DNA of 64,000 nucleotides. Origin: Parachlamydia acanthamoebae. Its GTDB lineage: Bacteria; Chlamydiota; Chlamydiia; Chlamydiales; Parachlamydiaceae. This document shows, in pieces, positions 10,055-19,199 of the stretch (within the stretch, counting starts at the first letter, position 1; every line of letters starts with the position of its first letter). The notes beneath the pieces were generated by a model. The model made no database searches, had not been told where the DNA came from, and saw only the letters and a list, made by a program, of their open reading frames with translations. A program made the position numbers and the translations under genes. The stretch is taken from the NCBI RefSeq assembly GCF_000875975.1, contig NZ_BAWW01000028.1, forward strand, positions 85,504 to 149,503. Reading direction: 5' to 3'.

Positions 10055-10524
10055 AGATTTTGCGTTGGGTAATTCGATAAAGATTTTCCAAACAGTGATG
10101 ACTTTTTTTTTCGAAATAATCGATAGATAAAATTAACTGTTCGAGCTGCTCTAACGATAGGGCGGGTTCCAATGGCTTGCGTGTCTATAATTTTATCGAT
10201 GTCGTAACGTAACAAAACGTAGCAGATACGAAAGTAAATAGGAACGCTAAAAAGAGCTTCTGCAAATCCTTGGCGTTTAGCTAATTTAATTTGCTTTTTG
10301 ACATTTCCTTGCTTTTGGGCTTTGTCCCAACTATTTGTGCAGGCTTTTCCAATCTTCCCTAATGTTCCAAAAGTGTTAATCTCATAGCAATCTCCCGGAT
10401 GGGCAGACTTGATGGCTAAAGCCGCGATTTTGTGACCTGCTCCACCGGCTGAAGAGATTAATGCCACATCAAAAGTTGTTTGAGAAAAGGGAGTCAAACT
10501 TAATATGTCAATTTTTTTTGTCAT
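10033..10524 (-). CDS. GT28/MGDG-synthase-like glycosyltransferase, N-terminal part (frameshifted)
   Basis: Begins at an ATG preceded by AAGGA. The first strand-loop is VALISSAGGAGHKIAALAIK, the Gly-rich GGxGH motif that opens MurG and diacylglycerol glycosyltransferases, followed by YEINTFG and IIDTQAIGTRP (the expected 'D-x-P/A' acceptor-side region). The frame runs through nine A and stops after 163 residues. Adding one A would join it to the 9176-10054 frame into a single protein of about 450 residues, the normal size of the family. It could be a recent pseudogene, a sequencing error, or a gene corrected by slippage. Confidence 0.6.
   Translation of the reverse strand: MTKKIDILSLTPFSQTTFDVALISSAGGAGHKIAALAIKSAHPGDCYEINTFGTLGKIGKACTNSWDKAQKQGNVKKQIKLAKRQGFAEALFSVPIYFRICYVLLRYDIDKIIDTQAIGTRPIVRAARTVNFIYRLFRKKKSSLFGKSLSNYPTQNLCTIIVT
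10103..10111 (-). other. A9 homopolymer at the glycosyltransferase frame break
   Basis: On the coding strand a run of nine A follows CG. With nine A the frame enters a short tail and stops. With ten A (or a minus-one slip) it continues into the downstream half with protein-like sequence on both sides. Such a run is a classical site for polymerase slippage and also for assembly errors. Confidence 0.75.
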
Positions 10525-10616
10525 TAATAAATCCTTAAATAAACTTTTTTAAGTTGCATTTAAATAGTTTATTAATCAAGAAAAAGAAAGTTTATAAAAA
10601 CAATATTAAATTATGA

Positions 10617-12047
10617 TTATATAAAAAGTTTGATGAAATCTTGAATTAAAAGTTCATCGAGCCGAAGAGGATTCTGGAAGAGTTCATAAATAGATGTAAC
10701 ACGATTAGAATCAAATTGAGTGAGCAGATTGTGCTGAAATTTTTTGAATAGAAAAGGAAATCCCTCAAATCGACGACGTCGATGTCCCAAAGGATATTCG
10801 ATTTCAATAAGGGGCGTTATTTCTCCATTCGTAAATGTAATTTGCATAGCGTTTGCAATCGAACGTTTTTCTGGATCAAGGTAATCCCTGGAATATTCAG
10901 GATTTTCTTTGACAATCATTTTGTTTCGTAGAAAATCGATACGTGGATCTTTGGCGGTCTCGCCTTCATAATCTTCGGCTTGTAATTTACCAAAAAGCAA
11001 TCCAATTGCCACCATATATTGTAGACAGTGATCTCGATCCGCAGGATTATGCAAAGGACCCTTTTTATCAATAATACGGATCGCCGATTCATGTGTTAAA
11101 ATAATGATTTTGTCGATTTCGTCTAAACGATTTTGAATGAGCGGATGTAATTTGAATGCACATTCTATTGCCGTTTGCGCATGGAATTCAGCAGGAAAAG
11201 CAATTTTAAACAGCACATTTTCCATGACGTAACATCCGAGTGGTCGTTCAAGTTGGATAGGCTTCCCACCAAAAAGAACATCGGATACACCCCATTTTTT
11301 TGCAGATAAACCGAGAGGATAGCCCATTTCCCCTTGTAGAGCTATCCAAGCAAATTGAACACCACGACTTGTTGCATCGCCAGCAGCCCATGATTTACGT
11401 GATCCCGTATTTGGGGCGTGTCGATATGTTCTTAAAGGGCCTGCATCGATCCACGCATTAGAAATGGCAGAACACAGTTGTGCATGGTTAGCTCCTAAGA
11501 GGCCGGCTGCGACAGCGGCAGAGGCTATTTTTACTAAAATGACATGGTCAAATCCAATGCGATTGAAGCTTGTATTTAAGGCTAAAACCCCTTGAATTTC
11601 ATAAGCTTTAATCAGTGCGAGTAGTAAGTCTTTGACTTTAAGAGGAGCTTGTTTTTGCGAAACATAATCAATAACGGAGAGAAGAGCTCCGAGGTTATCT
11701 GATGGATGTCCCCATTCTGCGGCTAACCATGTGTCGTTAAAATCAAGCCAACGGATCATGGTTCCAATGTTAAAGGCAGCTCGGATCGGATCGAGAACAT
11801 GGGGCGTTCCAGGGACTCGACTGCCGTGTGGAACAAAAGTATTTGGAACGACAGGGCCTAAAAGTTTTGTACATTCTGGAAAATTTAAAGCTAGTATTCC
11901 GCATCCCAGCGTGTCTGCCAAACTGAGGCGTGCATTTGTAAACGCTTCTTCGGAAGGATTTGTATAAGTTAAGACATATTCGGCGATATCAGCAAAAACT
12001 TGATCCATATCCAACACCATAAGCAGGGGAGATGGCGATCTCCCCAT
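10617..12047 (-). CDS. prpD: 2-methylcitrate dehydratase (MmgE/PrpD family)
   Basis: 476 residues from the ATG at 12047, five bases after the citrate synthase-family stop; a longer TTG start would overlap it. PrpD dehydrates 2-methylcitrate to 2-methyl-cis-aconitate in the methylcitrate cycle. Family marks seen are the helical N-terminal domain with [11 protein letters not shown], the RWLDFNDTW segment, the SDNLGA motif, and the [16 protein letters not shown] region. A C-terminal DxRI..LR segment ([11 protein letters not shown]) is also typical. It is the third gene of a compact prpB-prpC-prpD operon. Alternative ATGs at 12020 and 12008 exist. Confidence 0.9.
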   Translation of the reverse strand: MGRSPSPLLMVLDMDQVFADIAEYVLTYTNPSEEAFTNARLSLADTLGCGILALNFPECTKLLGPVVPNTFVPHGSRVPGTPHVLDPIRAAFNIGTMIRWLDFNDTWLAAEWGHPSDNLGALLSVIDYVSQKQAPLKVKDLLLALIKAYEIQGVLALNTSFNRIGFDHVILVKIASAAVAAGLLGANHAQLCSAISNAWIDAGPLRTYRHAPNTGSRKSWAAGDATSRGVQFAWIALQGEMGYPLGLSAKKWGVSDVLFGGKPIQLERPLGCYVMENVLFKIAFPAEFHAQTAIECAFKLHPLIQNRLDEIDKIIILTHESAIRIIDKKGPLHNPADRDHCLQYMVAIGLLFGKLQAEDYEGETAKDPRIDFLRNKMIVKENPEYSRDYLDPEKRSIANAMQITFTNGEITPLIEIEYPLGHRRRRFEGFPFLFKKFQHNLLTQFDSNRVTSIYELFQNPLRLDELLIQDFIKLFI

Positions 12048-12051
12048 TTGA

Positions 12052-13185
12052 TTAACGTTCTGAAATAGGTTTGAAAGGCTGCAATGTGGGGCCAATGTAA
12101 TTGCTGATTGGGCGTATCAGTTTGTTGGCAATGCGTTGTTCCATTAAGTGTGCGGACCACCCGGATATCCTAGACATGACGAAGAGGGGAGTAAACATGG
12201 GAGTAGGAATTTCACAAAAATGATAAGCCACTGCACTGTAAAAATCTAAATTAGGAAAGAGTTTTTTCTCCCTCCACATCACTTGCTCTATCCGTTCTGC
12301 GATAGGAAAAATTTTGGTGTCTCCCGCTTCTTGGCTGAGTTCTTTTGCCCAGCGTTTAATGATGTTAGAACGAGGATCTGATGTGGTGTATACGCGATGT
12401 CCGAAGCCCATGACCAGTTGCTTATTATGCAACATGTTAAGAATTTCTTCTTCGGCTTCATCAGGTGTATTAAATTGTGAAATAAGTGCCATCGCCCACT
12501 CATTCGCTCCTCCATGCAGGGGGCCTCTAAGCGCTCCAATGCCTCCACAGATAGCTGAATAAAAGTCTGAAAGCGTACTTGCAATTGTTCGTACAGTGAA
12601 AGTTGACGCATTAAATTCGTGTTCTGCATAAAGAATCAAAGAAACATCTAAGCAGCGGCGTTGCATTTCACTGGGTTTTTTCCCTTGGATTAAATGCAGA
12701 ATGTGACCCGCTAAACTTTCCTCTTGTGTGTCTAAAGAGCGAGATTGTTTTGTTTTTTGATAATGATCCCAATAGGCTAGCATGGAACCAAAACTTGCCA
12801 GTAAACGATCCGCGATTGCATATTTTTCTGTGAGGGGAGTCTCTGGTTCAATATTTCCCAAAAACGAACAGCCAGTTCGTAAAACATCCATCATGTGCGT
12901 TTGGGGTGGAATGCGTTGTAAAACTTCTTTCAGCGATTCAGGAAGCGTGCGCATTTTTTTTAGCTTAGCCTTATAAGCTTTTAATTCTTCTCCGTTCGGA
13001 AGAGATCCTCGAAGTAAAAGCCACGCGACCTCCTCGAAGGTCGTTTTATCAGCCAGATCTTGAATGGAATAGCCCCGATAAAGAAGACTTGCATCCTCTG
13101 CCGAGCAAAGGCAAATAGCGGAGTCGCCTGCAACAATGCCTGCTAATCCGCCTACTTTTTTCTTTTCTTGTGCATTTGTAGACAT
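12052..13185 (-). CDS. prpC: 2-methylcitrate synthase / citrate synthase family
   Basis: 377 residues from an ATG preceded by an AAAGG ribosome site. It condenses propionyl-CoA (or acetyl-CoA) with oxaloacetate. The short citrate synthase fold is shown by [13 protein letters not shown] and [12 protein letters not shown] near the start, [13 protein letters not shown] with the first catalytic His, [13 protein letters not shown] with the second His, and DFYSAVAYH with the catalytic Asp. The position between prpB and prpD, with nine and four bases between genes, points to the methylcitrate rather than the TCA enzyme. From sequence alone, substrate preference stays an inference. Confidence 0.9.
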   Translation of the reverse strand: MSTNAQEKKKVGGLAGIVAGDSAICLCSAEDASLLYRGYSIQDLADKTTFEEVAWLLLRGSLPNGEELKAYKAKLKKMRTLPESLKEVLQRIPPQTHMMDVLRTGCSFLGNIEPETPLTEKYAIADRLLASFGSMLAYWDHYQKTKQSRSLDTQEESLAGHILHLIQGKKPSEMQRRCLDVSLILYAEHEFNASTFTVRTIASTLSDFYSAICGGIGALRGPLHGGANEWAMALISQFNTPDEAEEEILNMLHNKQLVMGFGHRVYTTSDPRSNIIKRWAKELSQEAGDTKIFPIAERIEQVMWREKKLFPNLDFYSAVAYHFCEIPTPMFTPLFVMSRISGWSAHLMEQRIANKLIRPISNYIGPTLQPFKPISER

Positions 13186-13194
13186 CAAAAACCT

Positions 13195-14061
13195 TTAAGT
13201 TGAGAGTGGGTTAATTGCCTGTTCAGCCTGTTCGTAATTGAGGAATTTGTAAAGTTCTTGACGTGTCTGCATGAGAGGAATGGATTGTTTTTGTGAACCA
13301 TTTTTCTTGATATCTCTCATCACATTTAACGCCGCTGCATTCATGGCACGATTAACAGATAAGGGATAAAGCGCCATGTCAATACCTACTTGAGCAAGTT
13401 CACTTAAATCAAAAGAAGGGGTTTTACCAAACTCCGTTAAGTTTGCGAGAATGGGAACAGGGCAAACTTCTTTAAACATGCGGTATTCTTCAAGTGTGGT
13501 AGCAGCTTCTACAAATAACATTTCGGCTCCAGCTTCAACATAGGCGACACAGCGATCAAGAGCGGGTACAAGGCCTTCTACGGCGATTGCGTCAGTCCGC
13601 GCCATCACCACAAAATAAGGATCCGTTTTTGCGTTCAAAGCCGCTTTAATTCGATCGGCCATGATTTTTTTTGAGACCAAAGATTTTCCTGATCGATGTC
13701 CGCACCTTTTTTCGGGAATTTGATCTTCAATGTGTACAGCTGCGGCACCCATTTTGATCATCCTTTTAATCGTGCGTTCGATCATCAAGGAATGTCCCCA
13801 GCCTGTATCTATATCCACGAGCAAGGGTAAATCCACCGCATCCGTTAATCGATCCACTTCATCAACAACATTATCCAAAGTTGTTAGTGCTAGATCGGGC
13901 AAGCCATAGATGGAATTTGCTACACCTGCTCCCGAAAGATATAAAGCTTTAAATCCGACTTGCTTAGCCATTAAAGCGATATAGGCATTGGCCACTCCAA
14001 GAATTTGAAGAGGAGATTCTTCGGCCAATGCTTGTCTGAATTTCATACCAGGACTATCCAT
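13195..14061 (-). CDS. prpB: 2-methylisocitrate lyase
   Basis: 288 residues, the normal PrpB size, starting MDSPGMKFRQAL, which lines up with the start of known PrpB proteins. The frame can be read up to 14310 but that extension covers the start of the divergent enoyl-CoA hydratase gene and is not needed. The enzyme splits 2-methylisocitrate into pyruvate and succinate. Visible signatures are LYLSGAGVANS, PLLVDIDTGWG (metal-binding Asp), VHIEDQIPEKRCGHR with the catalytic Cys in KRCGH, and VMARTDAIAVEG. It is first in the operon, and its start lies 148 bases from that of the divergent gene, so the promoter region is shared. Confidence 0.93.
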   Translation of the reverse strand: MDSPGMKFRQALAEESPLQILGVANAYIALMAKQVGFKALYLSGAGVANSIYGLPDLALTTLDNVVDEVDRLTDAVDLPLLVDIDTGWGHSLMIERTIKRMIKMGAAAVHIEDQIPEKRCGHRSGKSLVSKKIMADRIKAALNAKTDPYFVVMARTDAIAVEGLVPALDRCVAYVEAGAEMLFVEAATTLEEYRMFKEVCPVPILANLTEFGKTPSFDLSELAQVGIDMALYPLSVNRAMNAAALNVMRDIKKNGSQKQSIPLMQTRQELYKFLNYEQAEQAINPLST

Positions 14062-14209
14062 TGCACACTCAATTAAAGTTTTATTTTGGTTATGGGAATT
14101 TTGCCATTTATATTCAAGAATTTGTTTAAAAAACCGTGTTTCATGTAAATAAATGATTTGCGTAAGGGGGTGGTTTAAGTTACCTTGAATATGAACAGGA
14201 GACGAACCA

Positions 14210-14968
14210 ATGGAATTAGTCAAATTTGAAAAACATGCCAATGTTGGGATTCTAACAATTGCAAGACCAGAAGCTTTAAATGCATTGAACCAAGAAACCT
14301 TATATGCCATTCTTCATGTTTTACATGAGGAAGCTTCTCCCGAAAATATTCGGGCCCTGATTTTAACGGGCGAAGGAGACAAAGCTTTTATAGCAGGAGC
14401 TGATATCAAAGAAATGCTGCCCATGGATCATCTGGGAATGAAAGCTTTTTGTGAACTAGGGCAAAGTGTGGCTTTGATGCTTGAGCAAGCTCCTTATTTA
14501 ACTTTAGCCGCTGTGAATGGTTATGCATTGGGTGGAGGGTTAGAAATGGCACTCGCCTGTGATTTTATTTATGCGAGTGAAAATGCAAAACTTGGATTAC
14601 CGGAAGTCTCTCTAGGAATTATCCCAGGATTTGGAGGAACACAAAGATTGTCACGTGCAGTTGGAACCCGACGAGCCAAGGAACTCATTCTATCAGGAAA
14701 AATGATTAATGCTACTGTCGCCCACCAAATCGGTTTAGTCAATCATGTTGTCGAAAAAGAGAAACTACTTTCAGAGTGTTTATTAACAGCTCAGACGGTT
14801 GCGTCACAGCCCCCTTTTGCGGTTATGCAAGCGAAAGCGGCGATTAATTGTGGCAGCTCCATGGGATTGCTCGAGGCCTTAGAACTAGAAAAAAACATGT
14901 GTGCAGTAGCTTTTGCGACACCAGAAAGAAAAGAAAAAATGAGTGCTTTTGTGAACAAAAAGAAATAA
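14210..14968 (+). CDS. Enoyl-CoA hydratase / crotonase family
   Basis: 252 residues, a standard single-domain crotonase. Oxyanion-hole and active-site segments are clear: GDKAFIAGADIKEM, AAVNGYALGGGLEMALACDF with the hydratase Glu, and LPEVSLGIIPGFGGTQRLSR with the second Glu. It hydrates short-chain trans-2-enoyl-CoA. It opens a four-gene plus-strand operon followed directly by a hydroxyacyl-CoA dehydrogenase, thiolase and acyl-CoA dehydrogenase, so it should serve beta-oxidation (or the reverse butyryl-CoA route). Confidence 0.9.
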   Translation: MELVKFEKHANVGILTIARPEALNALNQETLYAILHVLHEEASPENIRALILTGEGDKAFIAGADIKEMLPMDHLGMKAFCELGQSVALMLEQAPYLTLAAVNGYALGGGLEMALACDFIYASENAKLGLPEVSLGIIPGFGGTQRLSRAVGTRRAKELILSGKMINATVAHQIGLVNHVVEKEKLLSECLLTAQTVASQPPFAVMQAKAAINCGSSMGLLEALELEKNMCAVAFATPERKEKMSAFVNKKK

Positions 14969-14977
14969 GTGGGGAGT

Positions 14978-16312
14978 ATGCATTTAGAAGAAAAATTGCA
15001 GAATGTTTCTGTCGTAGGTGCTGTAGGTAAAATGGGGCGGGGGATTGCGCTCGTGCTTGCACAAGAAATGGCGATGCTCAAGTTGAAAAAAAACCAGCAT
15101 TATCAACTTCGTTTAATCGATAGCAATGCAAATGGATTTGTGGAATTGCGTCATTATTTGAAACATCATCTCAAAAAATTTGCAGAAAGCCACATCATTT
15201 CTTTACGGGATAGTTACAAAGATAATACGCATTTAGTCAGCAATCATCAAATCATCGACGCTTTCGTTGATGAAGCCTTGGATCTGTTGAGTTTTGAAAC
15301 AGAGGTGAATAAAGTCCAGGGATCGACTCTAATATTTGAAGCCATTTTTGAGAATGAACATGCCAAAATAGAATTGTTGAAGCGTTTAAAGCACAAAGGA
15401 GAACCCGAAACTCTTTTTTTAACCAACACATCCTCTATTCCCATCTCTTATCTCGCAGAAAAATCGGGTTTGGAAGGAAAATTAATTGGCTTTCACTTCT
15501 ATAACCCTCCTGCAGTCCAAAAGCTGGTCGAAATTATTATCCCATCTTCCGTATCGGTAGAGGATCGTACTCTTGCTCACACATTAATTGAAAGATTAAA
15601 AAAAATAGGGATCCCTTCGCATGATGTCGCAGGATTTATTGGAAATGGACATTTTATTCGAGAATTGCATTTTGCCAGTCAGTTGATTGAAGAATGGTCT
15701 CAAGAAATGCCTCAGGTTGAAGCCATCTATCTGTTGGATACCCTTACACAAGCCTACTTACTTAGACCCATGGGCATTTTTCAACTTGTCGATTATGTGG
15801 GAATTGATATTTGTCATCAAATTGCAACCATCATGGAAAAGCATTTGAAAGAGTCTTTGCATGTTCCTCTGCTTAAACAAATGATCGGATTAGGATTAAA
15901 AGGAGGGCAAGGCCCGGATGGTACACAAAAGAATGGTTTTTTCTCATACGATGGAATGCAAAGGAAAAGCATTTATGCAGGAAAAGAGAAAAAGTATGTC
16001 AATGTGCAGGAGATATCTGCAAAATGCGCAGCTAAAATGGGAGGACCATTTAGCGAGCAACTCACATGGAAGTCTTTGCAAAAAGATCCTAAAAGGCACA
16101 AAAAAATCGTCGATTATTTTTATAAATTATTTCTTTCTGAAACATGGGGAGCAGAGCAAGCGAAGCGCTTTTTAAAACACTCTCAAAAGATTGCCAATGG
16201 TTTGGTAGAGAGGGGGGTGGCAAATAAAATCGAAGATGTCACGCAAGTTTTAGAGCTTGGTTTTTTTCACTTGTATGGAGTTTCAGACATTTCGATTACT
16301 CAGAAACATTAA
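14978..16312 (+). CDS. 3-hydroxyacyl-CoA dehydrogenase family protein
   Basis: About 444 residues from the ATG at 14978; a GTG at 14969 is also in frame. The N-terminal Rossmann loop reads VVGAVGKMGRGIA, a slightly altered GxGxMG motif with Ala-Val in place of the usual Gly. The conserved block TNTSSIPISYLAE, then IGFHFYNPP with the catalytic His, is typical of this family; the GFIGNG segment begins the C-terminal helical domain. The protein is longer than the usual 280-300 residue enzyme, with two C-terminal helical regions. It oxidises 3-hydroxyacyl-CoA with NAD+. Second gene of the operon. Confidence 0.87.
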   Translation: MHLEEKLQNVSVVGAVGKMGRGIALVLAQEMAMLKLKKNQHYQLRLIDSNANGFVELRHYLKHHLKKFAESHIISLRDSYKDNTHLVSNHQIIDAFVDEALDLLSFETEVNKVQGSTLIFEAIFENEHAKIELLKRLKHKGEPETLFLTNTSSIPISYLAEKSGLEGKLIGFHFYNPPAVQKLVEIIIPSSVSVEDRTLAHTLIERLKKIGIPSHDVAGFIGNGHFIRELHFASQLIEEWSQEMPQVEAIYLLDTLTQAYLLRPMGIFQLVDYVGIDICHQIATIMEKHLKESLHVPLLKQMIGLGLKGGQGPDGTQKNGFFSYDGMQRKSIYAGKEKKYVNVQEISAKCAAKMGGPFSEQLTWKSLQKDPKRHKKIVDYFYKLFLSETWGAEQAKRFLKHSQKIANGLVERGVANKIEDVTQVLELGFFHLYGVSDISITQKH

Positions 16313-16321
16313 GGAAGCCTC

Positions 16322-17557
16322 ATGAGTACTTTTAGAAAAAAAATATTCGCTGCTGCCGGATACAACACCGTGTATTTTGGTTCTGGACGAAAAGAATTTA
16401 ATCCTGAAAAAGAGATGCGTCCATTCGATGAATATTTAAAAGAAACGGGCGATGGAACATGCTCACAAGTGCCAAATCCGGTCTTTGATGAAGGAGTGAT
16501 CGGAAGCTTTATGTCGGGTAGATTTTTAAATCAGGCGAATCTTCCTGGGTTCCTTCCTTTCATGATTTCAAGTTTAAGAGGAAAGCCTTGTACTGGCGTT
16601 GAGGGGGCATGCGGCACAGGTGGGCGAGCAATTGCTGCTGCAACGCGAAGCGTCCTTTCCGATTTAGCTGAAACAGTCTTTGTGGCAGGTTTTGAAACTC
16701 AAAATACGATGAAAGCAGTTTATGGAGCAGATGTGCTAGCGGGGGCTGCTTTTTATCGCAAAGATCGTAAATCTGGTCATGCCTTTTTCTTCCCGGGCGT
16801 TTTTTCCGATCGAGCGGGGGCTTATTATCAAAAGTATGGATATGAGCAAGCGCGTAAGGGAATGGCGAAGTGGTATGAAATGTCCATTTTAAATGCGCGA
16901 CATAATCCCAAAGCTCAGGAATATCAAAATAGTTCGCCTGATTTGTTGGCTTTAGGTATGACCCCACCTAATCCTTTACGCTTTGTTCCACACCTCAATT
17001 TTTATGACTGCTCAAAAGTTACTGACGGAGCTTCTTCCCTTGTAATTCTATCTGAAGAGGGATTACAACAGTGTGGAATAGCCAAAGAGGATGCTGTAGA
17101 AATTGTGGCGATTGGGGCTGCAGAAGAAGACATTACACAACCTCCTTGTGATTTAACTGTTTTGACGACCACACAAATGGCTGTCCAAAAAGCTTTGGAG
17201 CAGGCTGAAATTCGATTAGAGGAGATCGGAGTATTAGAAATTCACGATTGTTTTTCTATTACGGCTCTTCTCGCATTCGAAGCTTTAGGATTGGTTCCAC
17301 AAGGAAAAGCGTCTGAGTTTATTTTGGATGGGCATACAGCCCCAGACGGTAAAATTCCTACAAACCTTTCTGGAGGGTTGAGTGGTTTTGGACATCCAAC
17401 AGGTGCGACAGGGGTGAGACAATTAGTTGATCTACTCCATCAACTAACGCAAAAAGCGGCTTTTCAAATTCAGCCTAAATCCCCTTATGGCATGCTAATT
17501 AGCATGGGAGGAAATGATAAAACCGTGACATGCGTCATTGTCAAAAGCACACGTTAA
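16322..17557 (+). CDS. Thiolase family protein (SCP2-thiolase-like)
   Basis: 411 residues. The nucleophile Cys lies in GVEGACGTGGRA. The segment EIHDCFSITALLAFEALGL is the HDCF block of SCP2-type thiolases, and GFGHPTGATGVRQ carries the second active-site His. A GMTPPNPLRF segment and an SDG-type KVTDGASSLVILSEEGL also fit. The enzyme should cleave 3-ketoacyl-CoA, completing the beta-oxidation set, though SCP2-like thiolases include synthetic members. It starts ten bases after the dehydrogenase stop. Confidence 0.88.
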   Translation: MSTFRKKIFAAAGYNTVYFGSGRKEFNPEKEMRPFDEYLKETGDGTCSQVPNPVFDEGVIGSFMSGRFLNQANLPGFLPFMISSLRGKPCTGVEGACGTGGRAIAAATRSVLSDLAETVFVAGFETQNTMKAVYGADVLAGAAFYRKDRKSGHAFFFPGVFSDRAGAYYQKYGYEQARKGMAKWYEMSILNARHNPKAQEYQNSSPDLLALGMTPPNPLRFVPHLNFYDCSKVTDGASSLVILSEEGLQQCGIAKEDAVEIVAIGAAEEDITQPPCDLTVLTTTQMAVQKALEQAEIRLEEIGVLEIHDCFSITALLAFEALGLVPQGKASEFILDGHTAPDGKIPTNLSGGLSGFGHPTGATGVRQLVDLLHQLTQKAAFQIQPKSPYGMLISMGGNDKTVTCVIVKSTR

Positions 17558-17569
17558 AGCGAGGGAAAG

Positions 17570-18715
17570 ATGGAGTTTGGTTACACAGCCGAGCAAATAG
17601 CCTTGAAAATGGAATGTCAAAAGTTTGCCAAAGAAGAAATTGCTGAAAATGTGCGTCTTCTAGAAGAGGATCTTTTTGTTAGGCAAAGGCTTTTTGAAAA
17701 AATGGGACAAAAAGGTTTTTTTACACTAGGGCTTATGCTCGCAGAAAAAAAGCGGGATCCTTTTCGGTTAGCCATTGCGTTAAAAGAGATCTCGAAGGTG
17801 GATGCAGGGATTGGTGTGACAATGGCTGTGACCAATATGGTTGCGGAAGCCATCGAGCGGTATGGATCCAAACAGCAACAAGCCAAGTATCTCTCGGCCA
17901 TTAAGCAAGGCGAAAGCGTGCCAGCTTCTTTTGCTTTAACGGAAGAACAGGCAGGAAGCGATCCTAAAAATATCCAAACGCGAGCAGAAGTCGATCTGAA
18001 CAATTCCGATTACTTTTGGATTAACGGAAGCAAACGTTTAATCACAAATGGAGATCTATCCGGAGTTCTCATTGTTTTTGCTAAAACAACAGAGGGAATC
18101 AGTGCTTTTTTAATAGAGCGAGGAACACCCGGGATGGAAGTTTCTAAAACAGAACAAAAGCTAGGCTTGTTAACCGCCAACTTAGTAGGTCTCTCTTTTG
18201 ACAAATGTTGGGTCCACAGAAACCAGCTTTTAGGAAAATTGGGTGAAGGCTTGAAAATTGCCTTGGGGAGTTTGGACAGTGGGAGGATCGGCGTTGCGGC
18301 ACAGGCCATTGGGATAGCAGAAGCATCCTATGAAGCAGCTCTTCATTATAGTCAGGTGCGGGAGCAATTTGGGAAAAAGATCTGTGAGAATCAGGCGATT
18401 GCTTTCGAGCTAGCCGACATGCATGTTAAACTCAGTGCGGCTAAATTGTTATTGAGCAAAGCCTGCTGGCAAAGGGTACAGGGCATTTCCTACACACTCG
18501 CTGCCTCTGAAGCTAAATTATACGCTTCGGAAATTGCCAATGAAATTGCTTCTGAGGCTATGCAAATTTTTGGAGGATATGGCTATATCAAAGATTATCC
18601 TTTAGAAAGATATTTTCGCGATGCACGTGCGACGACATTGTATGAGGGGACAAGTGAAATTCAACGGTTGGTAATTTCAAGGTCTATTTTAAAGGAAGCT
18701 TTAATCGATCAATAA
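17570..18715 (+). CDS. Acyl-CoA dehydrogenase
   Basis: 381 residues, the normal length for short-chain acyl-CoA dehydrogenases. FAD and substrate segments are FALTEEQAGSDPKNIQT, the RLGLLTANLVGLSFD region (QKLGLLTANL), QVREQFGKKICENQAIAFELADM, the EAMQIFGGYGYIKDYPLERYFRDAR block, and LYEGTSEIQRLVISR, which contains the catalytic Glu of the butyryl-CoA type. It introduces the trans-2 double bond in acyl-CoA. No ETF genes are in the window, so the electron acceptor must be encoded elsewhere. Last gene of the operon. Confidence 0.92.
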   Translation: MEFGYTAEQIALKMECQKFAKEEIAENVRLLEEDLFVRQRLFEKMGQKGFFTLGLMLAEKKRDPFRLAIALKEISKVDAGIGVTMAVTNMVAEAIERYGSKQQQAKYLSAIKQGESVPASFALTEEQAGSDPKNIQTRAEVDLNNSDYFWINGSKRLITNGDLSGVLIVFAKTTEGISAFLIERGTPGMEVSKTEQKLGLLTANLVGLSFDKCWVHRNQLLGKLGEGLKIALGSLDSGRIGVAAQAIGIAEASYEAALHYSQVREQFGKKICENQAIAFELADMHVKLSAAKLLLSKACWQRVQGISYTLAASEAKLYASEIANEIASEAMQIFGGYGYIKDYPLERYFRDARATTLYEGTSEIQRLVISRSILKEALIDQ

Positions 18716-18732
18716 GGGCTGGAGATCATGCT

Positions 18733-19032
18733 TTACTGAGGTCGGTGATTGCACTCTGCGCAACGCTTTTTCCAAAACCAATTGTCATGCCCACATACTA
18801 AACAAGCCCATTCTTTTGGGCTTTGAATAGAATTAATCTCTTCGGGGCAAAAATAAAACCCTTCTTCATCGTGATTCAGCTGATTAATCGGTAAGATCGA
18901 TCCTTCAACCGAGATAAATAAACCATTTTTTTCAAAGATTACTTGATCAGGGTCAACGTAAATTTTATCCTCTGCACAAATGAAATGTGCCAGCATGTTA
19001 AACAAGATAAAGAGCAACCCAAACTTTTTCAT
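18733..19032 (-). CDS. Small exported protein with RanBP2-type zinc-finger motif
   Basis: 99 residues with a signal peptide (residues 1-20, ending HFICA). The C-terminus has Trp75, Cys77, Cys80, Asn84, Cys91 and Cys94: the spacing W-x-C-x2-C-x3-N-x6-C-x2-C is exactly the RanBP2-type zinc-finger consensus. Such fingers are mostly eukaryotic and bind ubiquitin, Ran or RNA. The middle 50 residues contain short strands and are not recognised. It faces the acyl-CoA dehydrogenase gene tail to tail and lies upstream of serS. Whether the finger is functional or a convergent zinc ribbon cannot be decided here. Confidence 0.65.
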   Translation of the reverse strand: MKKFGLLFILFNMLAHFICAEDKIYVDPDQVIFEKNGLFISVEGSILPINQLNHDEEGFYFCPEEINSIQSPKEWACLVCGHDNWFWKKRCAECNHRPQ

Positions 19033-19136
19033 AAAACCTCTGGCAATCTGATTATATATCTTAATATTTGCTTTTTAATTTAGTAAAAATGTCTTTTTTC
19101 CTTCAATCGAATTGCAACAAAATTTCCTGACGGAGT

Positions 19137-19166
19137 TTGCTTTTTAACCTTTTTTCCTTTTATAAT
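19137..19166 (+). promoter_or_regulatory. Sigma-70-like promoter for serS
   Basis: TTGCTT at 19137-19142 and TATAAT at 19161-19166 are separated by 18 bases. They lie 34 bases upstream of the serS ATG. The -10 is a perfect consensus; the -35 has four of six matches. Confidence 0.55.
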
Positions 19167-19199
19167 CGGGATTTAATGTTTCAAAAAGGATGTTTTTCT

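Noticed and set aside
14062..14310. Upstream extension of the prpB frame
   Set aside because: It has no PrpB similarity, overlaps the divergent hydratase start, and the ATG at 14061 lines up with known PrpB starts.
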